From positions 1 to 57,618 of the forward strand of contig DATBMA010000073.1 of assembly GCA_036555105.1 (NCBI GenBank): 57,618 nucleotides of DNA, read 5' to 3'. Positions within the stretch are counted from its first letter, which is position 1, and each line of letters opens with the position of its first letter. This document shows positions 49,404 to 57,618 of this stretch, piece after piece. Position numbers and translations under genes: made by a program. The stretch comes from DATBMA01 sp036555105. GTDB lineage: Bacteria > Actinomycetota > Acidimicrobiia > Spongiisociales > ZC4RG35. The notes beneath the pieces were generated by a model, which was not told the DNA's origin, ran no database searches, and was given only the letters and a program-made list of their open reading frames with translations.

Positions 49404-50409
49404 AGACCAAGACCGAGATGCCGGCATCCGGTGAGGTCTCACGGATGGAAGGTGTTGCCTCGAGCGATCTGCGGTGCTTCTTCACCCGCCGGTTGGCGAG
49501 CCAGATTCCGAGCGGGACCAGGACGGCCAGGGTCAGGGCAAGGGCGAGGGCCGCGGCCAGGGCGGTCTGCTGCAGCCGCGGGGTCTGGTCCGCGACCGGC
49601 TCGACCCCGCGGGAGACGATCAGATGAGCGGGCGTGTTGACCACTGTGAACTCGTACTCGGCTTCTTCGAAGCGGGCGCTGACGCGCTCCCACTCTTCCT
49701 GAGCCCTGGTGACTTCACTCGCCAGGCTGTCGTACGAGAGGAGCAGCGCCCCGACGCGGTCGCGTTGGGTGATGAGCTCGGCCTTCTGCGACTCCAGGAC
49801 CTCCAGGGCGGAAGCGTCGACTCCTTCGATGGTGGCGGTGGCGATCTGGCGGTCGATGGCGCTGATCTGCTCGATCGCCCCGGCGTACTCGCTCTTCGGG
49901 TCATAGACCTCATTGGCTGCCGTGAATGTCTGCAGGTTCTGTTGAGCCTGGTCCAGCCTGGCCGCGGCCTGATCCAGGAGGTGTGCAGACTCGTCGAACT
50001 CCGGGCGGGCGGACGCGGCGACGATCTGACCGGCGACGGCCTCCACCGTCCGCTGGGCGACCTCCTTGTCCGGATGGATGAACGCGATCTCGAGCAGCGA
50101 GGTCGCTCCGAGCCGGTTGGCCTCGATCCCTTCCAGGTACTCCTCGGGGTCGAGCTGCGGCACCTCTTCGAGGACGGGGATGACAATCGCGTCAGTGCCC
50201 ATCCTCTCGGTCAGATCGGTCACGAATTGGTTGAGCCCGGCCAGCGAGCTCTGGACCACAGTGGGGGGAGCAACCACCGCGGTGGCGCGGTATTCCGTAG
50301 GCGGAGGCGGCTGGGTGAGATACGCCGCCACCCCTGCGCCGACGACGATCACCGCGCCCAGGGTCCACAGCCACACCGAGCGCGGCCGCCTGGCGTAGGC
50401 GTTATTCAC
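49390..50409 (-). CDS. Wzz-like polysaccharide chain-length/co-polymerase protein
   Basis: The 339-residue protein starts at GTG 50409. Two membrane helices (about 14-33 and 280-305) frame a long outer domain with a coiled coil (about 140-260). There is no cytoplasmic tyrosine-kinase domain; the short C-terminal tail ends SVLVYEHQ. This is the layout of Wzz/PCP proteins, which set polymer length with Wzy. It overlaps the upstream glycosyltransferase gene by eight bases. Confidence 0.78.
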   Translation of the reverse strand: MNNAYARRPRSVWLWTLGAVIVVGAGVAAYLTQPPPPTEYRATAVVAPPTVVQSSLAGLNQFVTDLTERMGTDAIVIPVLEEVPQLDPEEYLEGIEANRLGATSLLEIAFIHPDKEVAQRTVEAVAGQIVAASARPEFDESAHLLDQAAARLDQAQQNLQTFTAANEVYDPKSEYAGAIEQISAIDRQIATATIEGVDASALEVLESQKAELITQRDRVGALLLSYDSLASEVTRAQEEWERVSARFEEAEYEFTVVNTPAHLIVSRGVEPVADQTPRLQQTALAAALALALTLAVLVPLGIWLANRRVKKHRRSLEATPSIRETSPDAGISVLVYEHQ

Positions 50410-51487
50410 GGTCTTCTCCCTTCCTGTTGCGATGACGCTCGATTGCTTGCTCGAAGTGGGCGAGGTGCTCCTTGGCCACTTGCTCGAACGATCGGACCGA
50501 CCAGTGGGGCACCGAGGTGTCGGGGGGGCCGGCCTCGATGGCGGACACGAGAGCAGCGACCCAAGCGCTCGGGTCGTCCTCGACCAGGGTCACGCCCGGT
50601 CCGGCCAAGGGCCGGATTCCGGGGATGTCCGACGCCACCACTCGCGATCCGCAGGCGAGTGCCTCGATCACGGCGTTCGGCAATCCCTCGCTGGCCGACG
50701 GCATGGCGAGCACCTGGGTAGAGCGGAGGACTCCCGCCAGCTGCTCACGACTGCCGACATGGCCTAGGAAGCGAACCGGGAGGCCGGAGGCCATGGCGGT
50801 CAGCTTCTCCCGCTCGGGTCCATCACCCGCCACCACCAGCTCGGCTGGCACATGTTCGAGCACAGCAGGGAGCATGGCGATTATGCGATCCACCCGTTTG
50901 CCTGGGATCAGGCGTCCTACCGAGGTGATCACGTTGACGAACCCGGAGCCGTCCGCTCGCCGGCGGGGATGAAAGATGTCTGTGTCGATTCCGTTGCTGA
51001 TCTCGGCCAGGCGGTCGTCGTTCGGATCGACTCCGTGCCAACCGGAGATGAACTCGGTGACCGCACGCGAGTTGCCGATGAAGCCCATCGTTTGAGGGGC
51101 CAGCGACCGGTCGACCAGCCGCTGGGCGCGGGTTCGATGATCCTCTACCCCCCGTTCGGAGATCACGACCGGAGGCCGGCCGGAGCCCAGGTTGGCAATC
51201 CGGGAGAAGGCATTGGCCCCCCAGAGAGAGGAGTGGATCAGGTCGGCTGGGGCGGTCAGGTGGCGAAAGGGGGCCAGCCGGCCGGGGTCCGCCCTGCTGC
51301 CACCTTCGATCTCGATCGTACGCACCCCGGCCTGGCGGGCCCGCTCGGTCAACGGGTGGCCGTCCGACAGCACGCAAAGGGTCGGATCCCACAGGCCCGA
51401 GGTCACGGCAGCCTCCAACATCCCGAGCAGCTGGTGCTCGGTGCCGCCCGGGGCCATCCGGGCCATGACGTGGACTATGCCGATCAT
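50402..51487 (-). CDS. Family 4 (GT-B) glycosyltransferase
   Basis: The 361-residue protein begins IGIVHVMARMAPGGTEHQL, with the N-terminal glycine motif of GT4 enzymes. The C-terminal nucleotide-sugar site holds TSVGRLIPGKRVDRII and the ExxxxxxxE motif in PSASEGLPNAVIEALACG. It probably adds a sugar to the growing repeat unit. It lies 10 bases after the next glycosyltransferase gene in the same direction. Confidence 0.88.
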   Translation of the reverse strand: MIGIVHVMARMAPGGTEHQLLGMLEAAVTSGLWDPTLCVLSDGHPLTERARQAGVRTIEIEGGSRADPGRLAPFRHLTAPADLIHSSLWGANAFSRIANLGSGRPPVVISERGVEDHRTRAQRLVDRSLAPQTMGFIGNSRAVTEFISGWHGVDPNDDRLAEISNGIDTDIFHPRRRADGSGFVNVITSVGRLIPGKRVDRIIAMLPAVLEHVPAELVVAGDGPEREKLTAMASGLPVRFLGHVGSREQLAGVLRSTQVLAMPSASEGLPNAVIEALACGSRVVASDIPGIRPLAGPGVTLVEDDPSAWVAALVSAIEAGPPDTSVPHWSVRSFEQVAKEHLAHFEQAIERHRNRKGEDRE

Positions 51488-51497
51488 CGACTTTCCC

Positions 51498-52607
51498 TCA
51501 TGACACGAGCTGGCGGTAGACCGACTCGGTCAGGTCGGCGGCGTTGTCCCAGCTGAATCGCCGTTTGATCGCTTCTGCCTCGAGCTGGGCAGCGGACCGC
51601 TCTGTGGCCTCCGCCGAGAGTGCCCGGCTCAGGGCCAATGCCAATGAGTCCTCGTCGGCGGCTTGGAACAGACGGCCGCCTGGCCGGCTGCTCGGCACGA
51701 CCTCGCGATGGGCCGGGATGTCGCTCAGGACCAGCGGGATGCCCTGGGCGGCGGCTTCCAGCACCGTGAGGGGGACCCCCTCGACCAGGGAGGGCTGCAC
51801 ATAGAGGGCGGTGTTGGCATACAGCGCGGCCAGATCCCCGCCGTAGACGTAGCCGCACAGGATCACGCGGTCATCCATCGCCGCCAGCTCCTTGATCTCC
51901 GCCTCGTAGCCGTCGGTGAAGCTGGATCCCCCGGCGACCACCAAGCGGTGATCGCCTGGCACCCGCCTGAAGGCACGGATCAGCTGATCCACCGCCTTCT
52001 CGGGCGTGAGCCGACCGACGAACAACGCGTAGGAGCCGCTCTCGATCCCCAGCCGGTCGAGGATGGAGTCGTTGCCCCGTGGCGGGAGGGTCACCCCGTT
52101 GGGAACGTGCACCGTCAGGTGACGCCTTCCCCGGTAGAGGTCCAAGAGATAGTGGCCGACCACGATCACCGCATCAGGGACGATTCGGCTGATCGTCTGC
52201 CCCGCCCGCAGCACCAGCTTGGCGGGGCCTCCCCACTTGTCGCGCTGATAGTCGAGGCCATGGATGGTCTGCACCACCCGGGCCCTGGTGAGAAAGCGCG
52301 GTACCGGGGTCCACACACCAGGACCGAGGGCATGGAAGTGCACGATGTCGAATCCTTGGCCGATGGTCAGAGCTGCCGCGATCCCGCTGTGGACGAAGGC
52401 TTCGAGATGCTTCGAGGAGATGGTCGGTGGATAGGAGAGGTGGACGCCATCCACCTCGTCCGGGGCGGCCTCGGCGTAGTCCCGACGGCAGAACACCATG
52501 ACCTCGTGGCCTCGAGCGGCAAGCCGGGTGCTCAGCTCCTCGACATGCCGCTCGACGCCACCGTACGTCGCGGGAAGTCCCCGCTGGCCGATCATTGCGA
52601 TCCGCAC
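51498..52607 (-). CDS. Family 4 glycosyltransferase (DUF1972-type N-terminus)
   Basis: The 369-residue protein starts MRIAMIGQRGLPATYGGVER, the N-terminus typical of rhamnosyltransferase-like GT4 proteins. The acceptor-side motif VQTIHGLDYQRDKWG and donor-side ALFVGRLTPEKAVDQLI and SLVEGVPLTVLEAAAQG are intact. It probably acts early in assembly of the same polysaccharide. Confidence 0.9.
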   Translation of the reverse strand: MRIAMIGQRGLPATYGGVERHVEELSTRLAARGHEVMVFCRRDYAEAAPDEVDGVHLSYPPTISSKHLEAFVHSGIAAALTIGQGFDIVHFHALGPGVWTPVPRFLTRARVVQTIHGLDYQRDKWGGPAKLVLRAGQTISRIVPDAVIVVGHYLLDLYRGRRHLTVHVPNGVTLPPRGNDSILDRLGIESGSYALFVGRLTPEKAVDQLIRAFRRVPGDHRLVVAGGSSFTDGYEAEIKELAAMDDRVILCGYVYGGDLAALYANTALYVQPSLVEGVPLTVLEAAAQGIPLVLSDIPAHREVVPSSRPGGRLFQAADEDSLALALSRALSAEATERSAAQLEAEAIKRRFSWDNAADLTESVYRQLVS

Positions 52608-52616
52608 AGGATCTGC

Positions 52617-53198
52617 TCAGCCGTTGAAGATCACTTCGCAGTTCCGGAACGTGGTGTCTGCATCCTCGTCCCAGCACTCGTCCCAGCCGTCTCCGCCGTT
52701 CAGGACGTCGGTCCCTTGGCCGCCAACGAGCGCGTCATCACCGGAACCTCCCAGGAGGTGATCATTGTCTTGGGCACCCCTGAGGATGTCGTCGCCCGGC
52801 CCTCCCTCGAGGCGGTCGTTGCCTTTGCCGCCTTGGAGGTTGTCGTTGCCGCCGACGCCTTCGAGGCGGTCATCTCCGCTTCCGCCCTCCAGGTCGTCGT
52901 CTCCCGGGCCCCCGTTGATTCGGTCGTTGCCGGAGCTGAACGACACCTTGTCGTCACCCTTGCTCCCACACACCGTGTCGTCACCGCCACCAGGGTTGAT
53001 GGTGTCGTCACCCCCGAGGCCGTTGATGACATCGGCGCCATCGGTTCCGTTGATCACATCGGGCCCGCCGGATCCCGGCGTCACCGTCGTCGGCATGCCC
53101 AAGCACTTCGCAAAGGCCGCCCCGGCAACTGTCGCCGGCACCAGGAACAGGACCATGGCCGCGACCAGGCCGATGACCGTATAGGTGCGCTTCCTCAT
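52617..53198 (-). CDS. Secreted RTX-type calcium-binding repeat protein
   Basis: The protein is 193 residues from ATG 53198 (GGGGGAAC upstream). The signal peptide (1-30) is followed by about 12 RTX nonapeptides GGxGxDxxx (residues 43-172; for example GGPGDDDLEGGSGDDRLEG) and a C-terminal cap with Cys175 and Cys187. RTX repeats fold into a calcium-bound beta roll outside the cell. It has no catalytic domain, so it is probably structural or an adhesive coat protein. It opens the minus-strand half of the polysaccharide locus. Confidence 0.88.
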   Translation of the reverse strand: MRKRTYTVIGLVAAMVLFLVPATVAGAAFAKCLGMPTTVTPGSGGPDVINGTDGADVINGLGGDDTINPGGGDDTVCGSKGDDKVSFSSGNDRINGGPGDDDLEGGSGDDRLEGVGGNDNLQGGKGNDRLEGGPGDDILRGAQDNDHLLGGSGDDALVGGQGTDVLNGGDGWDECWDEDADTTFRNCEVIFNG

Positions 53199-53247
53199 TC
53201 TGTTCCCCCTAACCCCCAGCGACGCACCGCAGCGAACCTTATCGTTA

Positions 53248-53283
53248 CCACTCCTGGTGGTCAACTGCCACCAGCGGTAGTGG
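53248..53283. repeat. Imperfect inverted repeat in the divergent RTX/sulfotransferase gap
   Basis: CCACTCCTGGTGG (53248-53260) pairs imperfectly with CCACCAGCGGTAGTGG (53268-53283) over a seven-base loop. It lies between two divergent starts and may be an operator or a leader hairpin. Confidence 0.4.
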
Positions 53284-53314
53284 CGCTGCTAGCGTCGGAT
53301 CCTGCCGTGAGCAC

Positions 53315-54307
53315 TTGCCCAGCACCGTGAGCAGAGCGGTCTCTTCCGCGCATCGGAGGGAGTGGCTTCGGGATCCCCGCCAGATCCCGGTGGCCGAGCT
53401 CGAGGGCTTCGACCGGGGCCTGGCCATCGTCGTACGCAATTGGTACTGGGCGCGGACCCACGGCTTCGCCGACCTGCTCGAGGAACACGACCTCAATCCC
53501 TTGGTGCGGCTTCCACGGGACGCTCGGAAGTTGGCCTGGCGGGTGAGTCGCAGGACCGAGCCGGGCCGGGCGCAGCCGGTGCTGCTCCTCGGAGCGCAGA
53601 GGTCCGGCACCAACATGGTGACCTACGGGCTGGCAATGGCCCCACAGGTCCAGGTTCACAACGAAGGTGACCGGAGGGCCTTCGAGCGCTATCGCCTGCG
53701 ACCGCCGGAGGTGCTCGCCCGCATCGTGGGCTCGAGCCGGCACGAGTTCGTCTTGTTCAAGCCTCTGGAGGACAGCCACAGGGCGGTCGAGCTGCTCGAC
53801 GAGGTCGGGTGGAACCGCCCGGCCCGGGCGCTGTGGGTCTACCGGGAGGTGGATGGCCGGGCCCGGTCGGCAGTGGCCAAGTTCGGTGATTCGAATCTCA
53901 GGGTGCTGAAGAAGCGGGCCGCGTCTCCTGGCTTTCGAAGTTGGCAGCTCGATGGGTTGAGCCCTGAGAGTGCGGCCCTCTTGGACTCCTTCGACCCCGG
54001 CTGCCTTTCCGCCCTCGATGGCGCCGCCCTCTTCTGGCTCGTTCGCAACCGGATCTTCTTCGAACATGGCCTCGACCGCCGGGAGGACGTGCTCCTCGTC
54101 TCCTATGACCGGTTCATCGCCGATCCGGCGCCGGTCATGGCCCGGATTTGTGAGTTCCTCGGTATCCCCTTCACAGAGGCTCTGATCAGCCACGTCGAGA
54201 GGCGGGCGTCGCGGGCAAGCCAGATCAGCGAGATCTCGCCACCGATCCACGAGCTGTGTGATCAGCTGAGGCTTCGCCTCGATGCTGTGGCCGAGGTCTC
54301 GGCCTAG
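53315..54307 (+). CDS. Sulfotransferase family protein
   Basis: This is a 330-residue protein if it starts at TTG 53315; GTG 53327 is also possible. The PAPS loop GAQRSGTNMVTYG is at 93-105, and the 3'-phosphate motif lies in LWVYREVDGRARSAVAKFGD. The ~80-residue N-terminal extension is absent from the other two sulfotransferases. It is the only plus-strand gene of the polysaccharide region and overlaps the flippase gene by four bases tail to tail. Confidence 0.78.
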   Translation: MPSTVSRAVSSAHRREWLRDPRQIPVAELEGFDRGLAIVVRNWYWARTHGFADLLEEHDLNPLVRLPRDARKLAWRVSRRTEPGRAQPVLLLGAQRSGTNMVTYGLAMAPQVQVHNEGDRRAFERYRLRPPEVLARIVGSSRHEFVLFKPLEDSHRAVELLDEVGWNRPARALWVYREVDGRARSAVAKFGDSNLRVLKKRAASPGFRSWQLDGLSPESAALLDSFDPGCLSALDGAALFWLVRNRIFFEHGLDRREDVLLVSYDRFIADPAPVMARICEFLGIPFTEALISHVERRASRASQISEISPPIHELCDQLRLRLDAVAEVSA

Positions 54308-55854
54308 CTCCTCGACACCCGAAGCGCCTCGCGGAGTTCGGAGGGTGCCCACCAATTGAGCCCGAGCCAGATGACAAGCGTTCCCAGGACAGCTGTGGCA
54401 ATGCCCTCGAGTACCAGGTAGTCCGCGGGCCAGGTGCTGATCTCCTGCCTGGCCAGGAGCATTCCTGCTGCCGCCAGCCCGATGGCGCTCAGCGGCAGCA
54501 CCATCTCCCGACCCGGCCAGAGTGGACTGCCCAGCCATCTGCGGGCAGCCCGGTCGGCGTGCCAGACGTTGACGATCTGGGCGATGGCGTAGGCGGCGGG
54601 CACCACCAACAGGCCCCAGGTGGCGCCGGACACCCGAAAGAGCACCATGAGGGCGGCCACATTCGTCAGTGCCCCCCACAGGGTGTTGAGGAGGTAGGTA
54701 GCGGTGTCGAGTCTGGCGAACTCGGCGGCCAGCAGAACTCGCTGGAAGGCCGCGGCTGGGAGGCTGAGGGCGTAAACCGCAACCGCGACCCCGAGGACCC
54801 CAGATTGAGCGGAGGTCAGGTCCCCAATGCCGAAAAGCCCGGCGACGAAGGGAGGGGCAGCCAGGGTTACCAGCGCCAGCAGGGAGAAGGACACGATCGA
54901 CAGGACCCGCAAGCCGTCGACCACCAGGCGTCGCACGCCATCGACGTCGCCCCGGCTGTGGCGGAGGCTCATGCGGCCAAGCAGCACCGTGACGATTGGA
55001 CGGAAGAACAGTGTTCCACCGACCGCACTGACCAGGCGTTCGGCGTACGCAAGGATCGTGATGGATCCGGGTGCCATGAACGAGGCGACGAACTGCTCGA
55101 ACAGGCGGGTCGCCAGCTGCACGCCCGAGGCCGCCATCGGCGAGAACGAACGGAGGCCGACGGCTCTGATCTCGGTCAGCGCGCCACGGGTGAAGGCCAG
55201 CCGGTAGCCGGCCGACCGGGCAGTCAGCCAGGCCACGAGCAACATGAGGCCCGATCCCGCCACGTAACCGAGGACGACTGCCCGCACGTCGAGCCTGTCG
55301 CCGAACAGGAGCAGGAAAGCAAAGACGGTGACGCCGACGACCCCTTGGAGGGCGGTGGCGGCAGCCTGCCGGCCCTGGGCATATCGATATGCCCGGAACA
55401 CCTGGGCGGTGGCGACCAGCGGAACCATCAGATAAGCCCACTGCGCAAGCTCCGCTGCCAGGCGGTGGTCGGCGGCCCCCAGCCCAGGAGCCAGCCACTG
55501 GACCGTCCAGTCGGCGGTCAACGCTCCGATCCCCGCCAGAGCCGCGGTGAGCGCGAGCGTGGCGAGGGCTGCCGCCCCGGTCAAAGAGTTGAGGTGGGAT
55601 CTACCGCGCTCGTTCCAGGCAGTCATCATCGGGACCAGGACCTGGATGGCGGTGGGCGGGAAGATGACGGCCACCCCAAGTGGAACTCTCAGCCCGACGA
55701 AGAGAGCATCGGTTGTCCGGTCGGCTCCCAGCATGAGCGCCATGCCGAGGTCCACCCCGAGGCCGGCCAGGAGGGCTATGCCTGCTCCGATCGAGCCGGC
55801 TCCCGACTCTCGCCAGAAGCTCTGCTTCGCTGCGCGCACCGAGCTGTCAGCCAT
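54304..55854 (-). CDS. MurJ/MviN-superfamily polysaccharide or lipid flippase
   Basis: The 516-residue protein has about 14 hydrophobic helices. MLGADRTTDALFVGLRVP and the SPMAASGVQLATRLFEQF stretch recall MurJ/Wzx proteins of the MOP superfamily. Its place among glycosyltransferases and a Wzy-like ligase suggests it moves lipid-linked repeat units across the membrane. It could instead be the lipid II flippase, because no MurJ accompanies the pseudokinase. It overlaps the next sulfotransferase by eight bases. Confidence 0.82.
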   Translation of the reverse strand: MADSSVRAAKQSFWRESGAGSIGAGIALLAGLGVDLGMALMLGADRTTDALFVGLRVPLGVAVIFPPTAIQVLVPMMTAWNERGRSHLNSLTGAAALATLALTAALAGIGALTADWTVQWLAPGLGAADHRLAAELAQWAYLMVPLVATAQVFRAYRYAQGRQAAATALQGVVGVTVFAFLLLFGDRLDVRAVVLGYVAGSGLMLLVAWLTARSAGYRLAFTRGALTEIRAVGLRSFSPMAASGVQLATRLFEQFVASFMAPGSITILAYAERLVSAVGGTLFFRPIVTVLLGRMSLRHSRGDVDGVRRLVVDGLRVLSIVSFSLLALVTLAAPPFVAGLFGIGDLTSAQSGVLGVAVAVYALSLPAAAFQRVLLAAEFARLDTATYLLNTLWGALTNVAALMVLFRVSGATWGLLVVPAAYAIAQIVNVWHADRAARRWLGSPLWPGREMVLPLSAIGLAAAGMLLARQEISTWPADYLVLEGIATAVLGTLVIWLGLNWWAPSELREALRVSRS

Positions 55855-56791
55855 GCACTCTCAGCCCATAGCCATAACGCCGCATGCTGAGTGCGCCGAT
55901 CGCCAGAACCGCCAGTTGGTGACGGGCCCTGAGCCCTTGCTTCCACCGCTCGTCGGACTCGAGGCCGATCTCGCCTTGGCGCATCCGATCGGCATTGCCG
56001 GAGACCGTGTGCGAGGTGACCAGCCGAATGCTTCGTCCCATGAGCGGGAGGTCGGCGCCAGCCAGCTCGGGGGCGAGGCGATCGATGGCGTTGCGCAGCG
56101 AGAGGCGGGGCTCCGCCATGAAGTCCTCATATGTGAGGCGCACCGAAGCCAGGTCGGGGTGGGCTCGAAGCAGCGACTCAACAGCCCGGTTCCAGACCAC
56201 CCACAAGGTGGCGCTCTTCGCAGCCCCCAGCCGGTCCATCCTCTCCGACCCGCGGCGGTCCGGTGACGCCTTGGGGCTCAGCCATGAGTATGCGGCGGCC
56301 CTCGGATCACGAACGAGATGGAGAACCCTCAGATCCACGGCCTGGGCGGCGGCCAGGAGAGCGGCATAGGACGGTGTCTTGGAGGAGTCGATGAGGACGG
56401 TGGCGCCCGAGACCATGTGCATGGCCGGGTACAGACGGGCCAGGGAATCCAGGTAGTACCGGTGCTCGGCAGGCACCAGCTCCGGGTCCTGCGACCAACC
56501 CGTCGCCCGGCGGCTGGCCCGCAGCCGCAACAGGGCGCGATCCGATGCCAGCAGGCGTTCGATGTCGACGCCCTCGGGGAAGGCGGTACGCATCACCTCC
56601 TGCCAGAAGGAACAAGTGCTGAACCTGGCTCCGCAGCCGCAGTCCCAGTCGTGTCTGAGGCCGCGTCCCCAGATCTGCCTGGCCTCGCCGACCGCGAACG
56701 CCCCCGGCACTGATCCAATGGCGTTTCCGAGCAGGGTGCTGCCACTGCGGCCCGTTCCGGCGATGAAGACCACGGGCACTCCGTCAGCCAC
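55847..56791 (-). CDS. Sulfotransferase family protein
   Basis: The 314-residue protein begins MADGVPVVFIAGTGRSGSTL, a textbook PAPS loop at the N-terminus. The 3'-phosphate motif is LHLVRDPRAAAYSWLS. A Cys-rich insert (WDCGCGARFSTCSFW, about 49-63) may bind a metal or form disulfides. It is coupled to the flippase gene and to the ligase-type gene by eight-base overlaps. Confidence 0.85.
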   Translation of the reverse strand: MADGVPVVFIAGTGRSGSTLLGNAIGSVPGAFAVGEARQIWGRGLRHDWDCGCGARFSTCSFWQEVMRTAFPEGVDIERLLASDRALLRLRASRRATGWSQDPELVPAEHRYYLDSLARLYPAMHMVSGATVLIDSSKTPSYAALLAAAQAVDLRVLHLVRDPRAAAYSWLSPKASPDRRGSERMDRLGAAKSATLWVVWNRAVESLLRAHPDLASVRLTYEDFMAEPRLSLRNAIDRLAPELAGADLPLMGRSIRLVTSHTVSGNADRMRQGEIGLESDERWKQGLRARHQLAVLAIGALSMRRYGYGLRVHG

Positions 56792-57618
56792 CTTCCCTCC
56801 CCAGCAAGGAATTGGGCCGGTGGCGGAGCGCCACTCCAGCGATCACCGCGAATCCAAGGACGTACCAGAGGATCACCAACTGCGTCATCAGGTTGCCGGT
56901 GACGCTTCCCACCAGGAAGGCGCTGCTGATGGCGGCGCAGCCTTCTGCCAGGCCACGCGAGGTCGTGTTCCGCCTAGCCGGGTCGCGGGTCGCTCTGAGA
57001 GTCGAATAGGAGCGACCGGAGAGCGCGGCCAGGAACGCCCCGTATGCCAGGAGGCCGATGATCCCCAGCTCCGCCAGTGCTCGGACGAAATCGTTGTGCG
57101 GCTGCCGCTGCTGCTCGGTTGTCTCGGCGACGACGCCGAGGCCGAGACCTGTGACCCGCCTCTCCTCCGAGGCGGCGAGGACGTCGCCCCAGTAGTCGAG
57201 CCGCCAGGTCAGCGTGTTGGCCGGGGTTCCCCGCAGAGTCACCGCTTGGCCCAGGTCATCCCACCTGCTGGCTACCCCGGGCACGAGAGTGGCGAGCGCG
57301 ATCAGAGCGACACCAACTGCCAGCAGGGCCCAGCGCCGGCCCACAACGATGAGAACGGCCATCCCTGCTGCCAGGGCCACGTAGCTCGTGCGCGAGTAGG
57401 TGACCGCAAGCTCCACTGCGGCCAGCCCGACGAGGGCCACCAACCCCAGGCGGCCCGCCCGTTGGAGGCTTGGCAAGAGTGCCAGCGCTCCCAAGATCAC
57501 CACCACGAGGTAGAAGCCGAACGTGTTGGGGTGAGACAACGCCCCCGACACCCTTCCCTCCCCGCTGATGAACTCGAGGGGGGAGGTGGCGATCTGCCAC
57601 GCGCCGACACCCAGCGGG
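56784..57618 (-). CDS. O-antigen ligase / Wzy-type polymerase family protein (partial, N-terminus beyond window)
   Basis: The frame is open from the window end to a stop at 56784, giving 278 codons of C-terminal part. RVSGALSHPNTFGFYLVV followed by several membrane helices, the loop TLTWRLDYWGDVLAA, PHNDFVRALAELGIIG and further helices are typical of the Wzy_C/O-antigen ligase family. The HPN and PHNDF motifs lie in the periplasmic or outer loop. It should polymerise or ligate the repeat units. Confidence 0.85.
   Translation of the reverse strand, partial: PLGVGAWQIATSPLEFISGEGRVSGALSHPNTFGFYLVVVILGALALLPSLQRAGRLGLVALVGLAAVELAVTYSRTSYVALAAGMAVLIVVGRRWALLAVGVALIALATLVPGVASRWDDLGQAVTLRGTPANTLTWRLDYWGDVLAASEERRVTGLGLGVVAETTEQQRQPHNDFVRALAELGIIGLLAYGAFLAALSGRSYSTLRATRDPARRNTTSRGLAEGCAAISSAFLVGSVTGNLMTQLVILWYVLGFAVIAGVALRHRPNSLLGREGG

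Noticed and set aside
52690..53070. Tandem DNA repeat
   Set aside because: Periodicity of about 27 bases is the RTX nonapeptide code, not a separate DNA element.
51663..53330. 555-codon plus-strand frame with valine-rich repeats
   Set aside because: The repeats mirror the RTX and glycosyltransferase genes on the other strand; no start signal or family match.
53261..55498. 745-codon minus-strand frame
   Set aside because: It is antisense to one sulfotransferase and out of frame under the flippase gene. Composition is Arg/Gly/Pro-rich shadow sequence.

Overview
The window looks like about 58 kb of an actinobacterial chromosome around the replication origin, probably from the deep-branching class Acidimicrobiia or a relative. 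It is GC-rich and has many GTG/TTG starts and ATGA/GTGA stop-start overlaps. From 17 to 42 kb it keeps, in order, the actinobacterial origin block known from Mycobacterium tuberculosis: cca/pcnA, a MviN-type pseudokinase, sigM, anti-sigma factor, trxB, trxA, a cwlM-like gene, parB, parA, rsmG, jag, yidC, yidD, rnpA, rpmH, dnaA, dnaN, recF, a DciA-family gene, gyrB, gyrA and a DUF3566 gene. The class assignment is inference from gene content; the order itself is read from the sequence. No rRNA, CRISPR array, insertion sequence or prophage was seen. One tRNA gene, tRNA-Ile(GAU), is present.

Layout. 1-2.5 kb: a sensor histidine kinase translationally coupled to a secreted CSLREA/parallel beta-helix protein cut by the window edge. 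2.6-10.5 kb: a PYROXD2-like FAD oxidoreductase with a GcvT-like partner, a hemolysin III-family protein, an AtuA-family protein, an Xaa-Pro aminopeptidase and a membrane-anchored EEP phosphatase. 10.6-15.6 kb: the operon argC-argB-argR-argG-argH, in which every junction is an ATGA overlap; argJ, argD and argF are absent. 15.6-22.3 kb: an M1 peptidase lipoprotein, cca, a PilT-like ATPase, an unknown protein, a histone-deacetylase-family amidohydrolase and a tandem GNAT protein. 22.3-27.1 kb: pseudokinase/sigma/anti-sigma/thioredoxin/CwlM-like cluster. 27.1-32.2 kb: parB to rpmH on the minus strand, interrupted by a small LAGLIDADG-type gene beside a candidate parS. 32.2-41.8 kb: dnaA, oriC and the replication and gyrase genes. 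41.8-48.5 kb: miscellaneous small genes, a radical SAM protein, tRNA-Ile and two beta-propeller proteins. 48.5-57.6 kb: a locus with three sulfotransferases, two GT4 glycosyltransferases, a Wzz-like protein, a MurJ/Wzx-type flippase, an O-antigen-ligase-type protein and a secreted RTX protein, which suggests a sulfated surface polysaccharide.

Points that stand out: rnpA has no usual start codon except one 62 bases inside rpmH; the dnaA-dnaN origin is very short, with one perfect DnaA box next to a DnaA-trio-like tract; nine genes have a -10 hexamer 6-7 bases before the ATG, the layout of leaderless transcripts; five intergenic spots carry unrelated sequences that share a 7- or 8-base tandem period; and a membrane protein carries a whole beta-propeller between two membrane domains, with its start codon inside a perfect 31-base palindrome.
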